Source: Desulfacinum infernum DSM 9756 (GTDB lineage: Bacteria; Desulfobacterota; Syntrophobacteria; Syntrophobacterales; DSM-9756). Taken from it: DNA of 33,982 nt. The stretch lies in NCBI RefSeq assembly GCF_900129305.1, contig NZ_FQVB01000038.1:1-33982 (forward strand). Reading direction: 5' to 3'. The position numbers were made by a program, and so were the translations under genes. A model generated the notes under the pieces. That model was given only the letters and a program-made list of their open reading frames with translations, was not told where the DNA came from and did no database searches. Shown here piece by piece: positions 1 through 9,107 of this stretch. Each line of letters opens with the position of its first letter. Within the stretch, counting starts at the first letter, position 1.

Positions 1-195
1 GCGTTGCCCGGTGAGGATCTCTTCAATGCGATTTGCTAATCCTTTTAATTGTTTGGGCTCGAGGTCCAGCTTTCCCAAATTGAGAAGAGTCCTCTGCCTA
101 GGCCCCTTGGGAGTCCTGTAGGACTCGACCAACTGGTGGTAGAAGTAGGTGGTTCCCGTTTGGTGATCTTTTTTTCTGACTCGTCGAATGAACAT
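1..195 (-). CDS. IS1634-type transposase, N-terminal fragment cut by window edge
   Basis: Reading leftwards from an ATG at 195, an open frame of 65 codons runs off the window edge. It begins MFIRRVRKKDHQTGTTYFY and continues with a segment containing LVESYRTPKGPRQRTLLNLG, which I recognise as the start of IS1634-family (IS4-superfamily, DDE) transposases. These bind the element's terminal inverted repeats and catalyse cut-and-paste transposition. The DDE catalytic residues lie further on and are not visible. The local DNA is more AT-rich than the flanking genes, as expected for an acquired element. It sits next to the broken end of an EAL-HDOD gene and is the likely cause of that break. Family assignment rests on the N-terminus only. 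Confidence 0.8.
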   Translation of the reverse strand, partial: MFIRRVRKKDHQTGTTYFYHQLVESYRTPKGPRQRTLLNLGKLDLEPKQLKGLANRIEEILTGQR

Positions 196-340
196 AGTAG
201 CAGGACATTAGCATGAGGAGGGAAGGCGAGTCAATGCGGGCTGCCCTTTTTCTACCACTACACCGAATTTTCGGGGCCTCATCAACGACCTTTCAGATAG
301 TTAGATGAGCAAAATCGGTACACTGTCGCACTATGCAGCA
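196..340 (-). mobile_element. 5' end of the IS1634-type element, with unresolved junction
   Basis: This stretch lies upstream of the transposase start and downstream of recognisable EAL-HDOD coding sequence. It should hold the IS terminal inverted repeat and the promoter of the transposase. I could not fix the exact IS boundary without the other end of the element. EAL-HDOD similarity fades at about 340-350, so the junction is probably between about 260 and 345. The 340 end point given here is therefore approximate. Confidence 0.45.
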
Positions 341-683
341 TATAGATGACAAACTTGGGGTAGGGGGCTTCCTGGAGCAGCAGGTTCTGCGTGAAATTCA
401 CGAAAGCCTTGACCCCGCCGGTAAAGGAATCGGTTCCCGTGAGAAGAAGGAGGTTTCGGATGACGGACAGGGAGGCACTGTCTCCATCCACGATGCGGCT
501 TTCCTGGTCGTCGGGGGTTTCCCTGTAGAGGATTTCGTAACCGAAGATCCGGAGTTTTCTGTCCAGGATGGGCTGGCGGGCGATGAAGCTATCCTTGAGG
601 GGCAGACCAGGGGGCGCGGATGTCTGCTGAGGCTGACGGGGTTGTGTGGAAGAAGACCCGGGAGCTTTGTGCCGCATAATCAT
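282..683 (-). pseudogene. EAL-HDOD (YuxH-type) signalling protein, 5' fragment interrupted by IS
   Basis: Starting at ATG 683 (alternative ATG 677), the frame encodes about 30 residues of linker, then FIARQPILDRKLRIFGYEIL and a segment ending KAFVNFTQNLLLQEAP. This is the signature beginning of EAL-HDOD proteins (degenerate or active c-di-GMP phosphodiesterase EAL domain followed by an HDOD domain). Only about the first 80 residues of the EAL domain remain. After about position 345 the reading frame continues to a stop at 282 with sequence unlike the family (tail ending SSNYLKGR). Family members are about 400 residues, so the EAL catalytic residues and the whole HDOD domain are missing. The simplest explanation is disruption by the adjacent IS1634-type element. 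It is divergent from the EamA gene at 741 with 57 bp between starts. Confidence 0.75.
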
Positions 684-740
684 CCGATCGTGATGGCGCG
701 GGACTGAACGGTTCCATTCACTTCCATTCGAGGCGTTCCC

Positions 741-1616
741 ATGAAATGGGTGGTTCTCTCCCTTCTGACAGCCGGAGCCTCGGCTTCCACCGATGCCTGG
801 ACCAAGAGGTTCTTCGGTCACCGAAGCACAATGGAAATGGCCGCCTTCCCGCTCGCCTACAGCCTCCCGCTATTTCTGGGAAGTCTGCCCTTCGTGACCG
901 TGCCCCCATTGGACGCCGTGTTTTGGTGGAGCTTTGCCGTTTCCATCCCGCTCAATTGCGTCAGTTTTTACCTCTACATGGCCGCCATCCGTGTCTCCCC
1001 GCTGTCGCTGACCCTCCCCTTCCTGTCCTTCACCCCGGTCTTCATGATTCTGACCGGCTTTCTGGTCCTGGGGGAAGTGCCTTCACCATGGGCGGTTGCC
1101 GGGATGCTGGCCGTGGTCCTGGGCGGCTATCTCCTGAACGCTCCTTCGATGCGTCACGGCCTGCTGGGGCCCTTCTCGGCAATGCGCGCCGAAAAAGGCA
1201 CGATCCTGATGGTCGCCGTTGCTTGCATCTACAGCCTTTCCGCCGTCGTGGGCAAGAAGGCGATCCTGCACTCCTCTCCTCTCTTCTTCGGCATGTTCTT
1301 CTTTCCACTTCAGAACTTTCTTCTTATGCTGTGGGCGTTCATGTCCAGACGTGTGGACAGGCGGTTTTTCCTGTCCCGGGGTTCCGTCTGCAGGGGGGCG
1401 CTGGTGGGGCTCTTCTACTATCTCCATGTGTTGTGCCACGTGTGGGCCATCTCCCTGACCCAGGCATCCTACATGATCGCCTTGAAGCGGTTGAGTGTTC
1501 TGTTCGGACTCATTTACGGCGGCCTTCTTTTTAAAGAGGAGCATCTGGGCTGGAGGTTTACGGGCGGCCTGTTGATGGTCGGGGGAGCGGCCGCCGTGGT
1601 GCTAGGAGGGCGTTGA
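741..1616 (+). CDS. EamA/DMT-family transporter
   Basis: A 291-residue, almost wholly hydrophobic protein with about ten predicted membrane segments in two similar halves, as in EamA (drug/metabolite transporter) proteins. The first half shows AIRVSPLSLTLPFLSFTPVF and then LGEVPSPWAVAGMLAVVLGG, the typical conserved end of an EamA repeat; the second half ends GGLLMVGGAAAVVLGG. These are inner-membrane carriers, often exporters of amino acids or other small metabolites; the substrate cannot be read from sequence. GAGG seven bases before the ATG supports the start. It overlaps or abuts the AEC-type carrier gene, so the two are probably one transcript. Upstream, CTTCCATTC occurs twice at 712-731, of unknown meaning. 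Confidence 0.85.
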   Translation: MKWVVLSLLTAGASASTDAWTKRFFGHRSTMEMAAFPLAYSLPLFLGSLPFVTVPPLDAVFWWSFAVSIPLNCVSFYLYMAAIRVSPLSLTLPFLSFTPVFMILTGFLVLGEVPSPWAVAGMLAVVLGGYLLNAPSMRHGLLGPFSAMRAEKGTILMVAVACIYSLSAVVGKKAILHSSPLFFGMFFFPLQNFLLMLWAFMSRRVDRRFFLSRGSVCRGALVGLFYYLHVLCHVWAISLTQASYMIALKRLSVLFGLIYGGLLFKEEHLGWRFTGGLLMVGGAAAVVLGGR

Positions 1617-1621
1617 CTGCC

Positions 1622-2557
1622 ATGGGGGGGATTGGGGAAAGTGTCGTTCCTGTTTTCGCCCTCATCGCCTTGGGCGCCGCCCTCCGACGGACCGGGTGGA
1701 CCGATCCCGATTTCCACAGAGTTTCCGATCGGCTCGTCTACTACATCTTTTTCCCCGCCATGCTCTTTTGGAAGATCGGAACGCCGGGCCATGCGGCCGG
1801 GTTGAGCCCCGCCGCGGCCGGAGCGGCCCTTTCGGCGGTGATCCTGGTGTATGGACTGAGCCTGGGCTTTGCCGTTCTTGCCCGCATGCCGGCACGGCAG
1901 GTGGGGGCTTTTTCCCAGTGTTGTTATCGATTCAACACCTACGTTGGCATGGCCGTGGTTTTGGAGGCGCTGGGCGAAGGTGCGGTGGCCCATTTCGCCC
2001 TCATCATCAGCGTGTGCATTCCCGTGATCAACGTATGTGCCGTGGGCACCCTGCTCTGGTTTTCGGAAAGTGTCTCCAGGGCCCGATCGCCTTGGTTTTT
2101 CGTAAAGAATGTTCTCAATAATCCGCTGATTCTGGCCTGCCTGTCGGGCTTTCTCTATGCCCGTCTGGGCACCCCGTTTCCCAAACCCGTGGAAGCCCTT
2201 TTTCGGCTGATGGCCTGGGGAAGCCTGCCCTTGGCGCTCCTCTCCATCGGGGCATCGCTCGATTTCCGCAGACTCCGGCACCATATCCTGCCGAGCCTCG
2301 CGGCCGCCGGCCTCAAGCTGGTTGTCCTCCCCGCGGTGGGCTACGGCATGCTGAGACTTTTCCATGTGGGCGGGTTGGCCCTGAAGACGGCCATGATCTT
2401 CTTTTGCCTTCCCACATCCACGGCCATCTACATCCTTTCCTCTCAGATGGAGAGCGACCCGGAACTGGCTTCGGCGGGGATCGTCATCTCTACGCTCCTG
2501 TCCGTCCTTTCCCTGTCTCTGATTGTCTTTTTCATACATGCCGGCGTGTTCCCTTAG
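1622..2557 (+). CDS. AEC-family (auxin efflux carrier-like) transporter
   Basis: A hydrophobic protein of 311 residues (from ATG 1622) beginning GESVVPVFALIALGAALRR, the usual N-terminus of AEC/PF03547 carriers. It has about ten membrane segments, with a charged central loop and a second half ending in SLSLIVFF. Bacterial members move malate, malonate or other organic acids or amino acids; which is unknown here. A TTG at 1613 in the same frame overlaps the upstream stop (TTGA), but the AGGAGG at 1604-1609 is too close to it (3 bases) and is 12 bases from ATG 1622, so the ATG is preferred. Co-transcription with the EamA gene is likely. A strong GC hairpin follows the stop codon. Confidence 0.83.
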   Translation: MGGIGESVVPVFALIALGAALRRTGWTDPDFHRVSDRLVYYIFFPAMLFWKIGTPGHAAGLSPAAAGAALSAVILVYGLSLGFAVLARMPARQVGAFSQCCYRFNTYVGMAVVLEALGEGAVAHFALIISVCIPVINVCAVGTLLWFSESVSRARSPWFFVKNVLNNPLILACLSGFLYARLGTPFPKPVEALFRLMAWGSLPLALLSIGASLDFRRLRHHILPSLAAAGLKLVVLPAVGYGMLRLFHVGGLALKTAMIFFCLPTSTAIYILSSQMESDPELASAGIVISTLLSVLSLSLIVFFIHAGVFP

Positions 2558-2563
2558 GTCGGA

Positions 2564-2610
2564 TTCCCACTTACGACGGGGGCTCGCGCCGCCGCGGGCC
2601 CCGGTGGGAA
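2564..2610. terminator. GC-rich nested hairpin after the AEC gene
   Basis: Outer arms TTCCCAC (2564-2570) and GTGGGAA (2604-2610) enclose a 10-bp stem, 2579-2588 with 2593-2602, containing one G-T pair and the loop CCGC. It lies six bases after the stop of the AEC gene. There is no following T-run, so it may act as a factor-assisted terminator or 3'-end stabiliser and not as a classical intrinsic terminator. Confidence 0.4.
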
Positions 2611-2745
2611 GCCAGGTAACCCGATAGGCCCCTTCGGTCGGAACGGGGTTCCAAAAATTCCCAGTTTTACGCTCAAGATTCGGTTCCCGCCTGCCGATTT
2701 AGAAGGCAAGAGGAAGTTCGAACATCTTTCGACGGAGGGGGAGCC

Positions 2746-4371
2746 ATGGGAGCACAAGGAAAAAAGCGGATCAAACTGAGGACCAAGATCTTGTTCCTGG
2801 GCCTGGGGGGCGTGGTGGCTTTCGCCGCGGTGCTCGCCTGGGTGGCGTGGGACGTGGAATCCCGGATGATGCAGGAGAAACGAACCGCCACCCGGCATGC
2901 GGTGGAAGTGGCCTACTCCATCCTGGAAAAGTACCACGCTTCGTTCCAGTCCGGTGTCCTGAGCGAAGAAGATGCGAAGAGGGCGGCGTTGGAGCAGATC
3001 GCGGCCATGCGCTACGGAGGCGGTGACTACTTCTGGGTCAACGACCTGAAGCCCGCGATGGTCCTGCACCCCATCAAGGCCGATCTGAACGGGAAAGATT
3101 TGAGTGATTTCAAGGACCCGCAGGGCAAGCACCTTTTCGTCGAGTTTGTCAAAGTCTGCAGGGAAAGCGGAGAAGGCTTTGTGGATTACCTGTGGCCCAA
3201 GCCGGGTTCGGACAAGCCCGTGCCCAAGATATCCTACGTGCGCCTCTTCAGCCCGTGGGGATGGATCGTGGGCTCCGGTATTTACGTGGACGACATACAG
3301 GCGGATGTCAATTCCTTGAGGCTGTCTTTCCTCGGTGTCCTTGGGCTTTTCGCCCTGCTGGGGCTCACGGGGACCTGGATCGTTTCCCGATCCATCGCCA
3401 AGCCCATCACGGACGTGACCGATGGGCTGAATGCCGGCTCGGAGCAGGTGGCGGCGGCGGCCGCCCAGGTGTCGGCGGCCGGCCAGTCACTCGCGGAAGG
3501 CACGTCGGATCAGGCGGCGTCCATTGAAGAGACATCTTCCGCGCTCGAAGAAACGGCATCCATGACCCGCCAGAACGCCGACAACGCCAACCAGGCCCAA
3601 GCCATTGTGCGCGAGTCGGGGCGGGATATGCACGAGGCGAAGGGGGCCATGGCAGAGCTCACCACGGCCATCGAAGCCATCTCCAGCGCCAGCCAGGAGA
3701 CGCAGAAGATCATCAAGACCATCGACGAGATCGCCTTCCAGACCAACCTGCTGGCGCTCAATGCCGCCGTCGAGGCGGCGCGGGCCGGAGAGGCCGGTGC
3801 GGGGTTCGCCGTGGTGGCCGACGAAGTGCGGAATCTGGCCATGCGCGCCGCGGAAGCCGCGCGCAGCACGGCGGAGATCATCGAGGACACGGTGAAAAAG
3901 GTTCGGGACTGCTCCTCCCTGGTGGACAAGACCAATAGCGCCTTCGCCAAGGTGGAAGGAGGAAGTCGGAGGATCGGGGAGCTGGTGGAGGAGATTGCCG
4001 CGGCGAGCAACGAACAGGCTGAAGGAATCGAACAGATCAATAGGGCCGTGGCGCAACTGGACCGGGTCGTCCAGCAAAACGCGGCCCATGCCGAGGAGAC
4101 CGCATCCGCATCCAATGAGCTCAACCACCAGGCCGAACGCATGCGGCATTTCGTGTTGGAACTCCAGGCCATCGTTGGCCAAAACGGGAGGCGGCATAAG
4201 CGCGGCGCAAGGGTGGAAGATCATTCCGGCGGTGTGAGAAAGGGCGCCGGCAGCAAGGGAAACGGTGCCTGGACGGGGAAACAACGGACAAAGGCCCCGG
4301 CTCCCCCAGCCGTCAAGAAGCCGGAACAGCCCATTCCTTTCGACGAAGATGAGGATCTTGCAGACTTTTGA
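2746..4371 (+). CDS. Methyl-accepting chemotaxis protein with Cache sensor domain
   Basis: 541 residues. TM1 is at about 13-35; a periplasmic single Cache (sCache_2-like) domain at about 40-185 carries [31 protein letters not shown] and [18 protein letters not shown]2 is about 193-214. The cytoplasmic signalling domain has the conserved hairpin tip [20 protein letters not shown] at 328-347. Such receptors sense small ligands (often carboxylates) and control the CheA kinase through CheW. Only a short HAMP-like piece (SRSIAKPI) separates TM2 from the helical bundle; a complete HAMP is not evident. After about residue 470 a basic linker leads to an acidic end, [13 protein letters not shown], which may be a tether for CheR/CheB, though the usual first aromatic is absent. 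GGAGGGGGAGCC precedes the ATG. No other chemotaxis genes are nearby. Confidence 0.93.
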   Translation: MGAQGKKRIKLRTKILFLGLGGVVAFAAVLAWVAWDVESRMMQEKRTATRHAVEVAYSILEKYHASFQSGVLSEEDAKRAALEQIAAMRYGGGDYFWVNDLKPAMVLHPIKADLNGKDLSDFKDPQGKHLFVEFVKVCRESGEGFVDYLWPKPGSDKPVPKISYVRLFSPWGWIVGSGIYVDDIQADVNSLRLSFLGVLGLFALLGLTGTWIVSRSIAKPITDVTDGLNAGSEQVAAAAAQVSAAGQSLAEGTSDQAASIEETSSALEETASMTRQNADNANQAQAIVRESGRDMHEAKGAMAELTTAIEAISSASQETQKIIKTIDEIAFQTNLLALNAAVEAARAGEAGAGFAVVADEVRNLAMRAAEAARSTAEIIEDTVKKVRDCSSLVDKTNSAFAKVEGGSRRIGELVEEIAAASNEQAEGIEQINRAVAQLDRVVQQNAAHAEETASASNELNHQAERMRHFVLELQAIVGQNGRRHKRGARVEDHSGGVRKGAGSKGNGAWTGKQRTKAPAPPAVKKPEQPIPFDEDEDLADF

Positions 4372-4798
4372 TCTTCAACGTCCACCTTGTGCTCCCTGAG
4401 GTACCTTTCCCTCGCGCAGGAGGAAGATCCCAACTGCAACGGCCGGTTCGCCGATTCTTCCCGGCGGGCCGGCCTCCCCGCTGGGCCGGGCCCTCACCGG
4501 ATTCATGGTCTGGGAATCCAACCCGAAAAGAGGACCCGAGCATCCCCATGTTCGGGAAACCCGAGGCGCGTCGCGATCCGAGAGTCAAACGTGTTTCTTT
4601 TGACAACCAAATAAGATAAGTATTGTTAAGATGTTCCAAGGGAACGGCGCGTTGGGATCCGAATCGTCGCAGGCATCTCCATGGCGAAAAGGAGTTCAGC
4701 CCGACGAGCGCTTCTTTATCCAAGGTTTGTTGCACCTTTCATTGTCGCAGCATGGCGTGGGGGCAACGGTTTAATCGCTCGGTGAAGAGGGAAGGGTT
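4372..4798. other. 427-bp gap before the Crp/Fnr gene
   Basis: No convincing gene is present. The first part is GC-rich with short inverted repeats. Around 4590-4630 the DNA becomes AT-rich and holds the best promoter candidate, listed separately. A leftward frame at about 4380-4440 looks faintly glutaredoxin-like but lacks a CxxC motif and was not called. Confidence 0.5.
4600..4626 (+). promoter_or_regulatory. Candidate sigma70 promoter upstream of the Crp/Fnr gene
   Basis: A perfect -35 box TTGACA at 4600-4605 is followed after 15 bases by TATTGT (4621-4626). The spacing is short and the -10 match moderate, but this is the only AT-rich island in the gap. It would give a leader of about 165 bases. 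Confidence 0.35.
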
Positions 4799-5500
4799 GT
4801 GGAACCGGATGGTCGGGAACGACGCATGGAAATGTTGGGCCGCGTCCCGCTCTTTCAGGGAATCAACAGCGAACGACTCCGAAGGCTTGCCCATATCTCC
4901 AGCGAGAGGCTCTTTCAGAAAGGCGAGGCGCTCTTTTTTCAGGGGAGGAAAGCGGAGGGCTTTTTCGTCTTGATCGAGGGCCGGGTCAAGGTTTTCAAGG
5001 TGTCCCTGGACGGTCGGGAGCAGATACTTCACCTTTTCCAGGGAGGCGAAATCATCGGAGAGGTACCGGTTTTTACCGGCGGGGCTTATCCCGCCCATGC
5101 GGAAGCGCTGACAAGATCCACGGCTCTCTATGTGCCGAGAGACGGGTTCGTGAGGCTGGTCCGCGAGGATGCGGATCTGGCCCTGGAGATGCTGGCCGTC
5201 CTGTCCAAGCGGCTGCGTAGGTTTGCCGCTTTGGTCGAAGATCTTTCCCTCAAGGAAGTCCCGGGCAGGCTCGCCGCCTATCTGCTCTATCTGTCCGACC
5301 GCAACGGGGGCGGCGACCGGGTGGAACTGGACATGACCAAGACCCAGCTGGCGAGTCTTCTGGGGACGATCCCGGAAACTCTCTCCAGGATATTTGCCAA
5401 GCTTTCCGGGGCGGAACTCCTTTCCGTGGAGGGTCGGACCATCACCCTGTTGGATCGTGACAGCCTGCACGCGTTGGCGCAAGGAGAGAAAGTGGTCTGA
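4799..5500 (+). CDS. Crp/Fnr-family transcriptional regulator
   Basis: 233 residues from GTG 4799; an alternative ATG is at 4826. The cyclic-nucleotide-binding-type beta-barrel covers about 18-125 (VLIEGRVKVFKVSLDGREQI, then GGEIIGEVPVF), a long dimer helix about 128-150, and a winged helix at about 175-220 with TKTQLASLLGTIPETLSRIF, the FNR-like recognition helix pattern. There is no N-terminal cysteine cluster, so it is not an oxygen-sensing FNR proper, and the cAMP-contact Arg-Ser pair of CRP is not seen after GEVPVF. It may respond to another signal (for example NO or haem), but this is not shown by the sequence. AGGGAAGGG lies just before the GTG. The next gene, a hybrid kinase, follows after 172 bp with a REP-like palindrome between. 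Confidence 0.9.
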   Translation: MEPDGRERRMEMLGRVPLFQGINSERLRRLAHISSERLFQKGEALFFQGRKAEGFFVLIEGRVKVFKVSLDGREQILHLFQGGEIIGEVPVFTGGAYPAHAEALTRSTALYVPRDGFVRLVREDADLALEMLAVLSKRLRRFAALVEDLSLKEVPGRLAAYLLYLSDRNGGGDRVELDMTKTQLASLLGTIPETLSRIFAKLSGAELLSVEGRTITLLDRDSLHALAQGEKVV

Positions 5501-5537
5501 AGGCGGGACTGAAAGAATCTTCGAGCATTCCCAACCC

Positions 5538-5563
5538 CGTCACTCCCGTGAAAGCGGGATCCC
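5538..5563. repeat. REP-like palindrome (TCCCG-N6-CGGGA)
   Basis: CGTCACTCCCGTGAAAGCGG at 5538-5557 and the following bases form a short stem, TCCCG with CGGGA. The same kind of unit (GTCAT/CACTCCCGC...GCGGGA...TCC) recurs at about 9163-9200, 9224-9246 and 9518-9541, so it is an interspersed repeat and not a gene-specific site. Confidence 0.6.
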
Positions 5564-5672
5564 ATAACGTGCTGGAAAATCCTCTCAAGGGAGAAACAAC
5601 AGAGGCATTTTCGGAAGCTCTGCCGGAAATGCCGCATCCGCCAGGTTGCCTCAGCTTTTCCGGAGCTCTCCC

Positions 5673-8600
5673 ATGACGCTGAAACAGCAGACAAGCCTCC
5701 TGCTCGCCGGAGTCGTCTCGATCATTGTGGGGGTGTCGAGCATTCTCTATCTGATCTTCCTGGAAAGGACGTTGCTGAGAAGCATCCAGGGGGGGCTTTA
5801 CAGCACAGCCGAAGCGTGCGTCCATCATGTGAGCCAATTTCTGGTCAGTGCCGTTCAAAACGTGACCTTCATGGCCCAGGCGCTGCCCGTGCAGGAGATG
5901 GCGCCGCGGGAGGTCCCGCAGGTGGAGAGGGCTTTGAGGGACTTCACGGACACTTTTGCCTTTTTCGACAACGGCATGTTCGTCCTGGATGCCCGGGGAA
6001 GGCTTTGGGCGGACTACCCCGCGCATCGGGATCTTCGCGGGCGGGACTTCAGCCATCGGCACTACTTCAAGAAGTGCATGGCGGAGAAAAAAACGATCAT
6101 CGGAGTGCCCTATCGGTCTCAAAGGACCGGGGAGCCGGTCCTCACCATTGCCGCTCCCCTTCGTGACGCCCAGGGAGGGATTCTCGGCATGCTTGGTTGC
6201 TCCGTGCGTCTGTTGGCGCCCCATGCCTTCGGACACCTCCGGACGTTGGCTGTGGAAGGAGGTGGCCATGTGGTCCTTTGGACGGCGGCGGGCCTGCGGA
6301 TCATTCATCCCGACCGGAAGATGGTTCTGGGCTACGAAGATATGGAGTCCATCGGGCGGATTCTCAAGATGGTCGATGGCGGGAGGTCCTTCGAGGAAAT
6401 TCGGATGGGCGGCGACGAGGAGGTGTGGATGGTGACGGCCCGCCGGGTGCCGGAAACGGGATGGATCCTGGCCGTGTTGGTGCCCAGGCAGAAGGCTCTG
6501 TCCCCGTTGGGCTATGTGAGGGCCGCGGCGGCGGCCGGGATGTCCTTGGCGGTGCTTCTTGCCGCCTTGATCGGGATCGTCTTTGTCCGGCGCATCGTCG
6601 AACCGTTACGGGTTCTCCAGGCGCAGGCGGAAGCGCTGACCCCCAACGAAGATGATCTCTTTTCCGCCGCGGAGGCGTGCCGCACGTCGCCTCCGGAACT
6701 CTCCGCGCCGTGGGGCCGGCGAGGGGGTGCCGAGGAGATCCGGGCCATGTGGAAGGCTTTCCAGGCCATGTCCCGGGGACTTTCGGCGGCCCTGTCCAAG
6801 TGGCACGAAACGGCACGGGACTGGGAACGGACCTTCGATGCCACCCATGAGGCCATCCTCGTGGTGGATGAAAACGGCGTGGTGGAGCGTGCCAACAGGG
6901 CGGCGGAGAGCCTTTTCCATGGACGAAGGACGCGTCTCATCGGCAGCCCGTGGCGGGAGGTGTTCTTGGAATTGGCGGGGAAAAGCGCTGAGTCGTTCGA
7001 TCCGCCGTCATCGGACCCCTTTTGTTTGTCCCGAAAGGATTTCTATTCGCCCGCCTTGGAAAAACATCTGGAGGTAACGAGCCGTCCTTTGAGTGATCCC
7101 GAGGGGCCCGAGGCGGGATCGGTGGTGGTTATCCGCGATGTAACACAACAGCGGAGGTACGAAGAGGAGCTCAGGGCGAGCGAGGAAAAATACCGTCTGC
7201 TCGTGGAACACCAAACGGACCTGGTGGTCAAGGTGGATCGGGATGGGCGCTTTCTCTTCGTAAGTCCCTCCTACTGCGACCTCTTCGGCAAGAAGGAAGA
7301 GGAGCTCCTGGGGCAAAGCTTTGTGCCGCTGGTCCACGAAGAGGACCGGGAAAAGACGCTGAAGGAGATGCAAAAGCTCTTTCGCCCCCCGCACACCTGT
7401 TACGTGGAACAGAGAGCCATGACTCGCCACGGGTGGAGATGGCTGGCCTGGGCGGACATGGCCGTGTTGGATGCCGACGGGCGGGTGGAAGCCATCGTCG
7501 GGGTGGGGCGGGACATCACGGCGCGGAGAGAGGCCGAACTGGCGCTGGCGGAAAGCGAGCAGCGATACCGGTCGCTGGTGGAAAACACCCTGGACGGTTT
7601 TTTCATGGCGGACATGGAAACGGGGCGATTGATCTTCCATAACGATCGGATCCTGGAAATATTCGGTGCGGACAATAGCGGACTGGCGGACCTCAACATC
7701 TGGAGGCTTATCCACCCGGAAGACCGCCCGCGTGCCATGGAGGCGTTGGAGCGGCGGAAACAAGGCCTGGTTTCCCCCAATGCCCCTCCCAACACTTATC
7801 GCATGAGGAGACAGGACGGCAGATACTTCCTCGCCGAGGTATCCCCCTCCCTGGTGATGCATCAGGGGCGCTGGGTGCTTCAAGGGGTCCTTCGGGACAT
7901 TACGGAAAGAAAGAACCTGGAGCAGCGCCTGATGCACGCCCAGAAGCTGGAAGCCATCGGGGTTCTGGCGGGCGGGATCGCCCACGACTTCAACAACCTG
8001 CTGCAAACCATTCACGGATTTTCCGAACTGCTGCTCATGCGCTGCGGAGATGATGATCGCGTCCGAAAGAGCGCGGAAAGGATTCGGCAGGCCGCTCGGC
8101 GGGGGGCCGATCTCACCCAGGGATTGCTCACCTTCAGTCGGCGCATGGAAACCCATCCGCGCCCCACGGACCTGAACCGCGAAGTCCGGTCTCTGCAAGG
8201 CATTCTGGAAAGGACTCTTCCGAAAACCATCCGAATCCGGGCAAACCTGGCTCCCGAGCTGCCGCCGGCTCTCATCGACCCGACCCAGATGGAACAGGTC
8301 ATCATGAACCTGGCCATCAATGCCAAGGACGCCATGCCCGAAGGGGGGGAACTGGGGATCGAGACGGCTGTGGAGGAAATACAAGAAACGGAAGGGGAGG
8401 GGGCCGAGGATTTTTTGAAGCCGGGGATTTATATCCGCCTGTCCGTGTGGGATACGGGTTGCGGAATGGATCCGGAGACGTGCCAGCACATCTTTGAGCC
8501 CTTTTTCACTACCAAAGGGGTGGGAGAGGGCACCGGCCTGGGCCTGGCCATGGTGTACGGGATCGTTCGGAACCATCGGGGACATATTCGTTGCTCCAGC

Positions 8601-9107
8601 AAACCGGGCAAGGGCACTCGATTCGAAATCCTGCTGCCGACAGCCAGGGAGTTTCAAGAAGGAGACGAGGCGGGGGCCTTCGGAGTGGACTTGCCAGGGG
8701 GGCGCGAAACCATCCTGATCGTGGATGACGAACTGCCGATCCTGGAACTGGCTGAAAACGCATTGAGGGAAAAGGGCTATCACGTGCTGAAGGCCCTGGA
8801 CGGGGCGTCGGCGCTGGAAGTGCTGGAGCGGGAGCGGGATAAGATTTCCCTGATTGTGCTGGATCTGCTCATGCCCACCCTGGGGGGGGACGCATGTTTG
8901 GAGGAGTTGCGCCGGCGGGGCGTTTCCTGTCCCGTAGTGATCGCCAGCGGAGCAGGGGTGCATCCTGCAAGGAAGGAGCGGCTGGAAAGGCGTTGTCAGG
9001 CCTTCATCAAGAAGCCCTACGACTTGGGGGAATTTCTCACCACCGTCCGACGGGTCCTGGACGGCGGGAAGGCGGCGCCGTCGCAGCCGGAGAGGGACGA
9101 GGCCTAG
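5673..9107 (+). CDS. Hybrid sensor histidine kinase (Cache-PAS-PAS-PAS-HisKA-HATPase-REC)
   Basis: 1144 residues from ATG 5673, chosen because GGAG lies seven bases upstream; a TTG at 5646 is in frame. TM1 about 8-30; periplasmic Cache-like domain about 40-275; TM2 about 284-306; PAS domains at about 385-490, 502-615 and 628-745, the latter two with PAC tails ending VGRDITARRE and LRDITERKN. The kinase core has the phospho-accepting His771 in GGIAHDFNNLL, N box MNLAINAKDAM (879-889), G boxes DTGCGM (927-932) and GTGLGL (953-958). A C-terminal receiver (about 1013-1130) has acidic D1018/D1019, phospho-acceptor D1064 in LIVLDLLMP and K1114. It therefore should autophosphorylate and relay to its own receiver; an output regulator is not encoded here. 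The stop TAG lies inside a repeat element. Confidence 0.93.
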   Translation: MTLKQQTSLLLAGVVSIIVGVSSILYLIFLERTLLRSIQGGLYSTAEACVHHVSQFLVSAVQNVTFMAQALPVQEMAPREVPQVERALRDFTDTFAFFDNGMFVLDARGRLWADYPAHRDLRGRDFSHRHYFKKCMAEKKTIIGVPYRSQRTGEPVLTIAAPLRDAQGGILGMLGCSVRLLAPHAFGHLRTLAVEGGGHVVLWTAAGLRIIHPDRKMVLGYEDMESIGRILKMVDGGRSFEEIRMGGDEEVWMVTARRVPETGWILAVLVPRQKALSPLGYVRAAAAAGMSLAVLLAALIGIVFVRRIVEPLRVLQAQAEALTPNEDDLFSAAEACRTSPPELSAPWGRRGGAEEIRAMWKAFQAMSRGLSAALSKWHETARDWERTFDATHEAILVVDENGVVERANRAAESLFHGRRTRLIGSPWREVFLELAGKSAESFDPPSSDPFCLSRKDFYSPALEKHLEVTSRPLSDPEGPEAGSVVVIRDVTQQRRYEEELRASEEKYRLLVEHQTDLVVKVDRDGRFLFVSPSYCDLFGKKEEELLGQSFVPLVHEEDREKTLKEMQKLFRPPHTCYVEQRAMTRHGWRWLAWADMAVLDADGRVEAIVGVGRDITARREAELALAESEQRYRSLVENTLDGFFMADMETGRLIFHNDRILEIFGADNSGLADLNIWRLIHPEDRPRAMEALERRKQGLVSPNAPPNTYRMRRQDGRYFLAEVSPSLVMHQGRWVLQGVLRDITERKNLEQRLMHAQKLEAIGVLAGGIAHDFNNLLQTIHGFSELLLMRCGDDDRVRKSAERIRQAARRGADLTQGLLTFSRRMETHPRPTDLNREVRSLQGILERTLPKTIRIRANLAPELPPALIDPTQMEQVIMNLAINAKDAMPEGGELGIETAVEEIQETEGEGAEDFLKPGIYIRLSVWDTGCGMDPETCQHIFEPFFTTKGVGEGTGLGLAMVYGIVRNHRGHIRCSSKPGKGTRFEILLPTAREFQEGDEAGAFGVDLPGGRETILIVDDELPILELAENALREKGYHVLKALDGASALEVLERERDKISLIVLDLLMPTLGGDACLEELRRRGVSCPVVIASGAGVHPARKERLERRCQAFIKKPYDLGEFLTTVRRVLDGGKAAPSQPERDEA

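Noticed and set aside
4380-4440. Leftward frame with [16 protein letters not shown], slightly like a glutaredoxin segment
   Set aside because: No CxxC motif, no continuing similarity up- or downstream and no ribosome site; probably chance.
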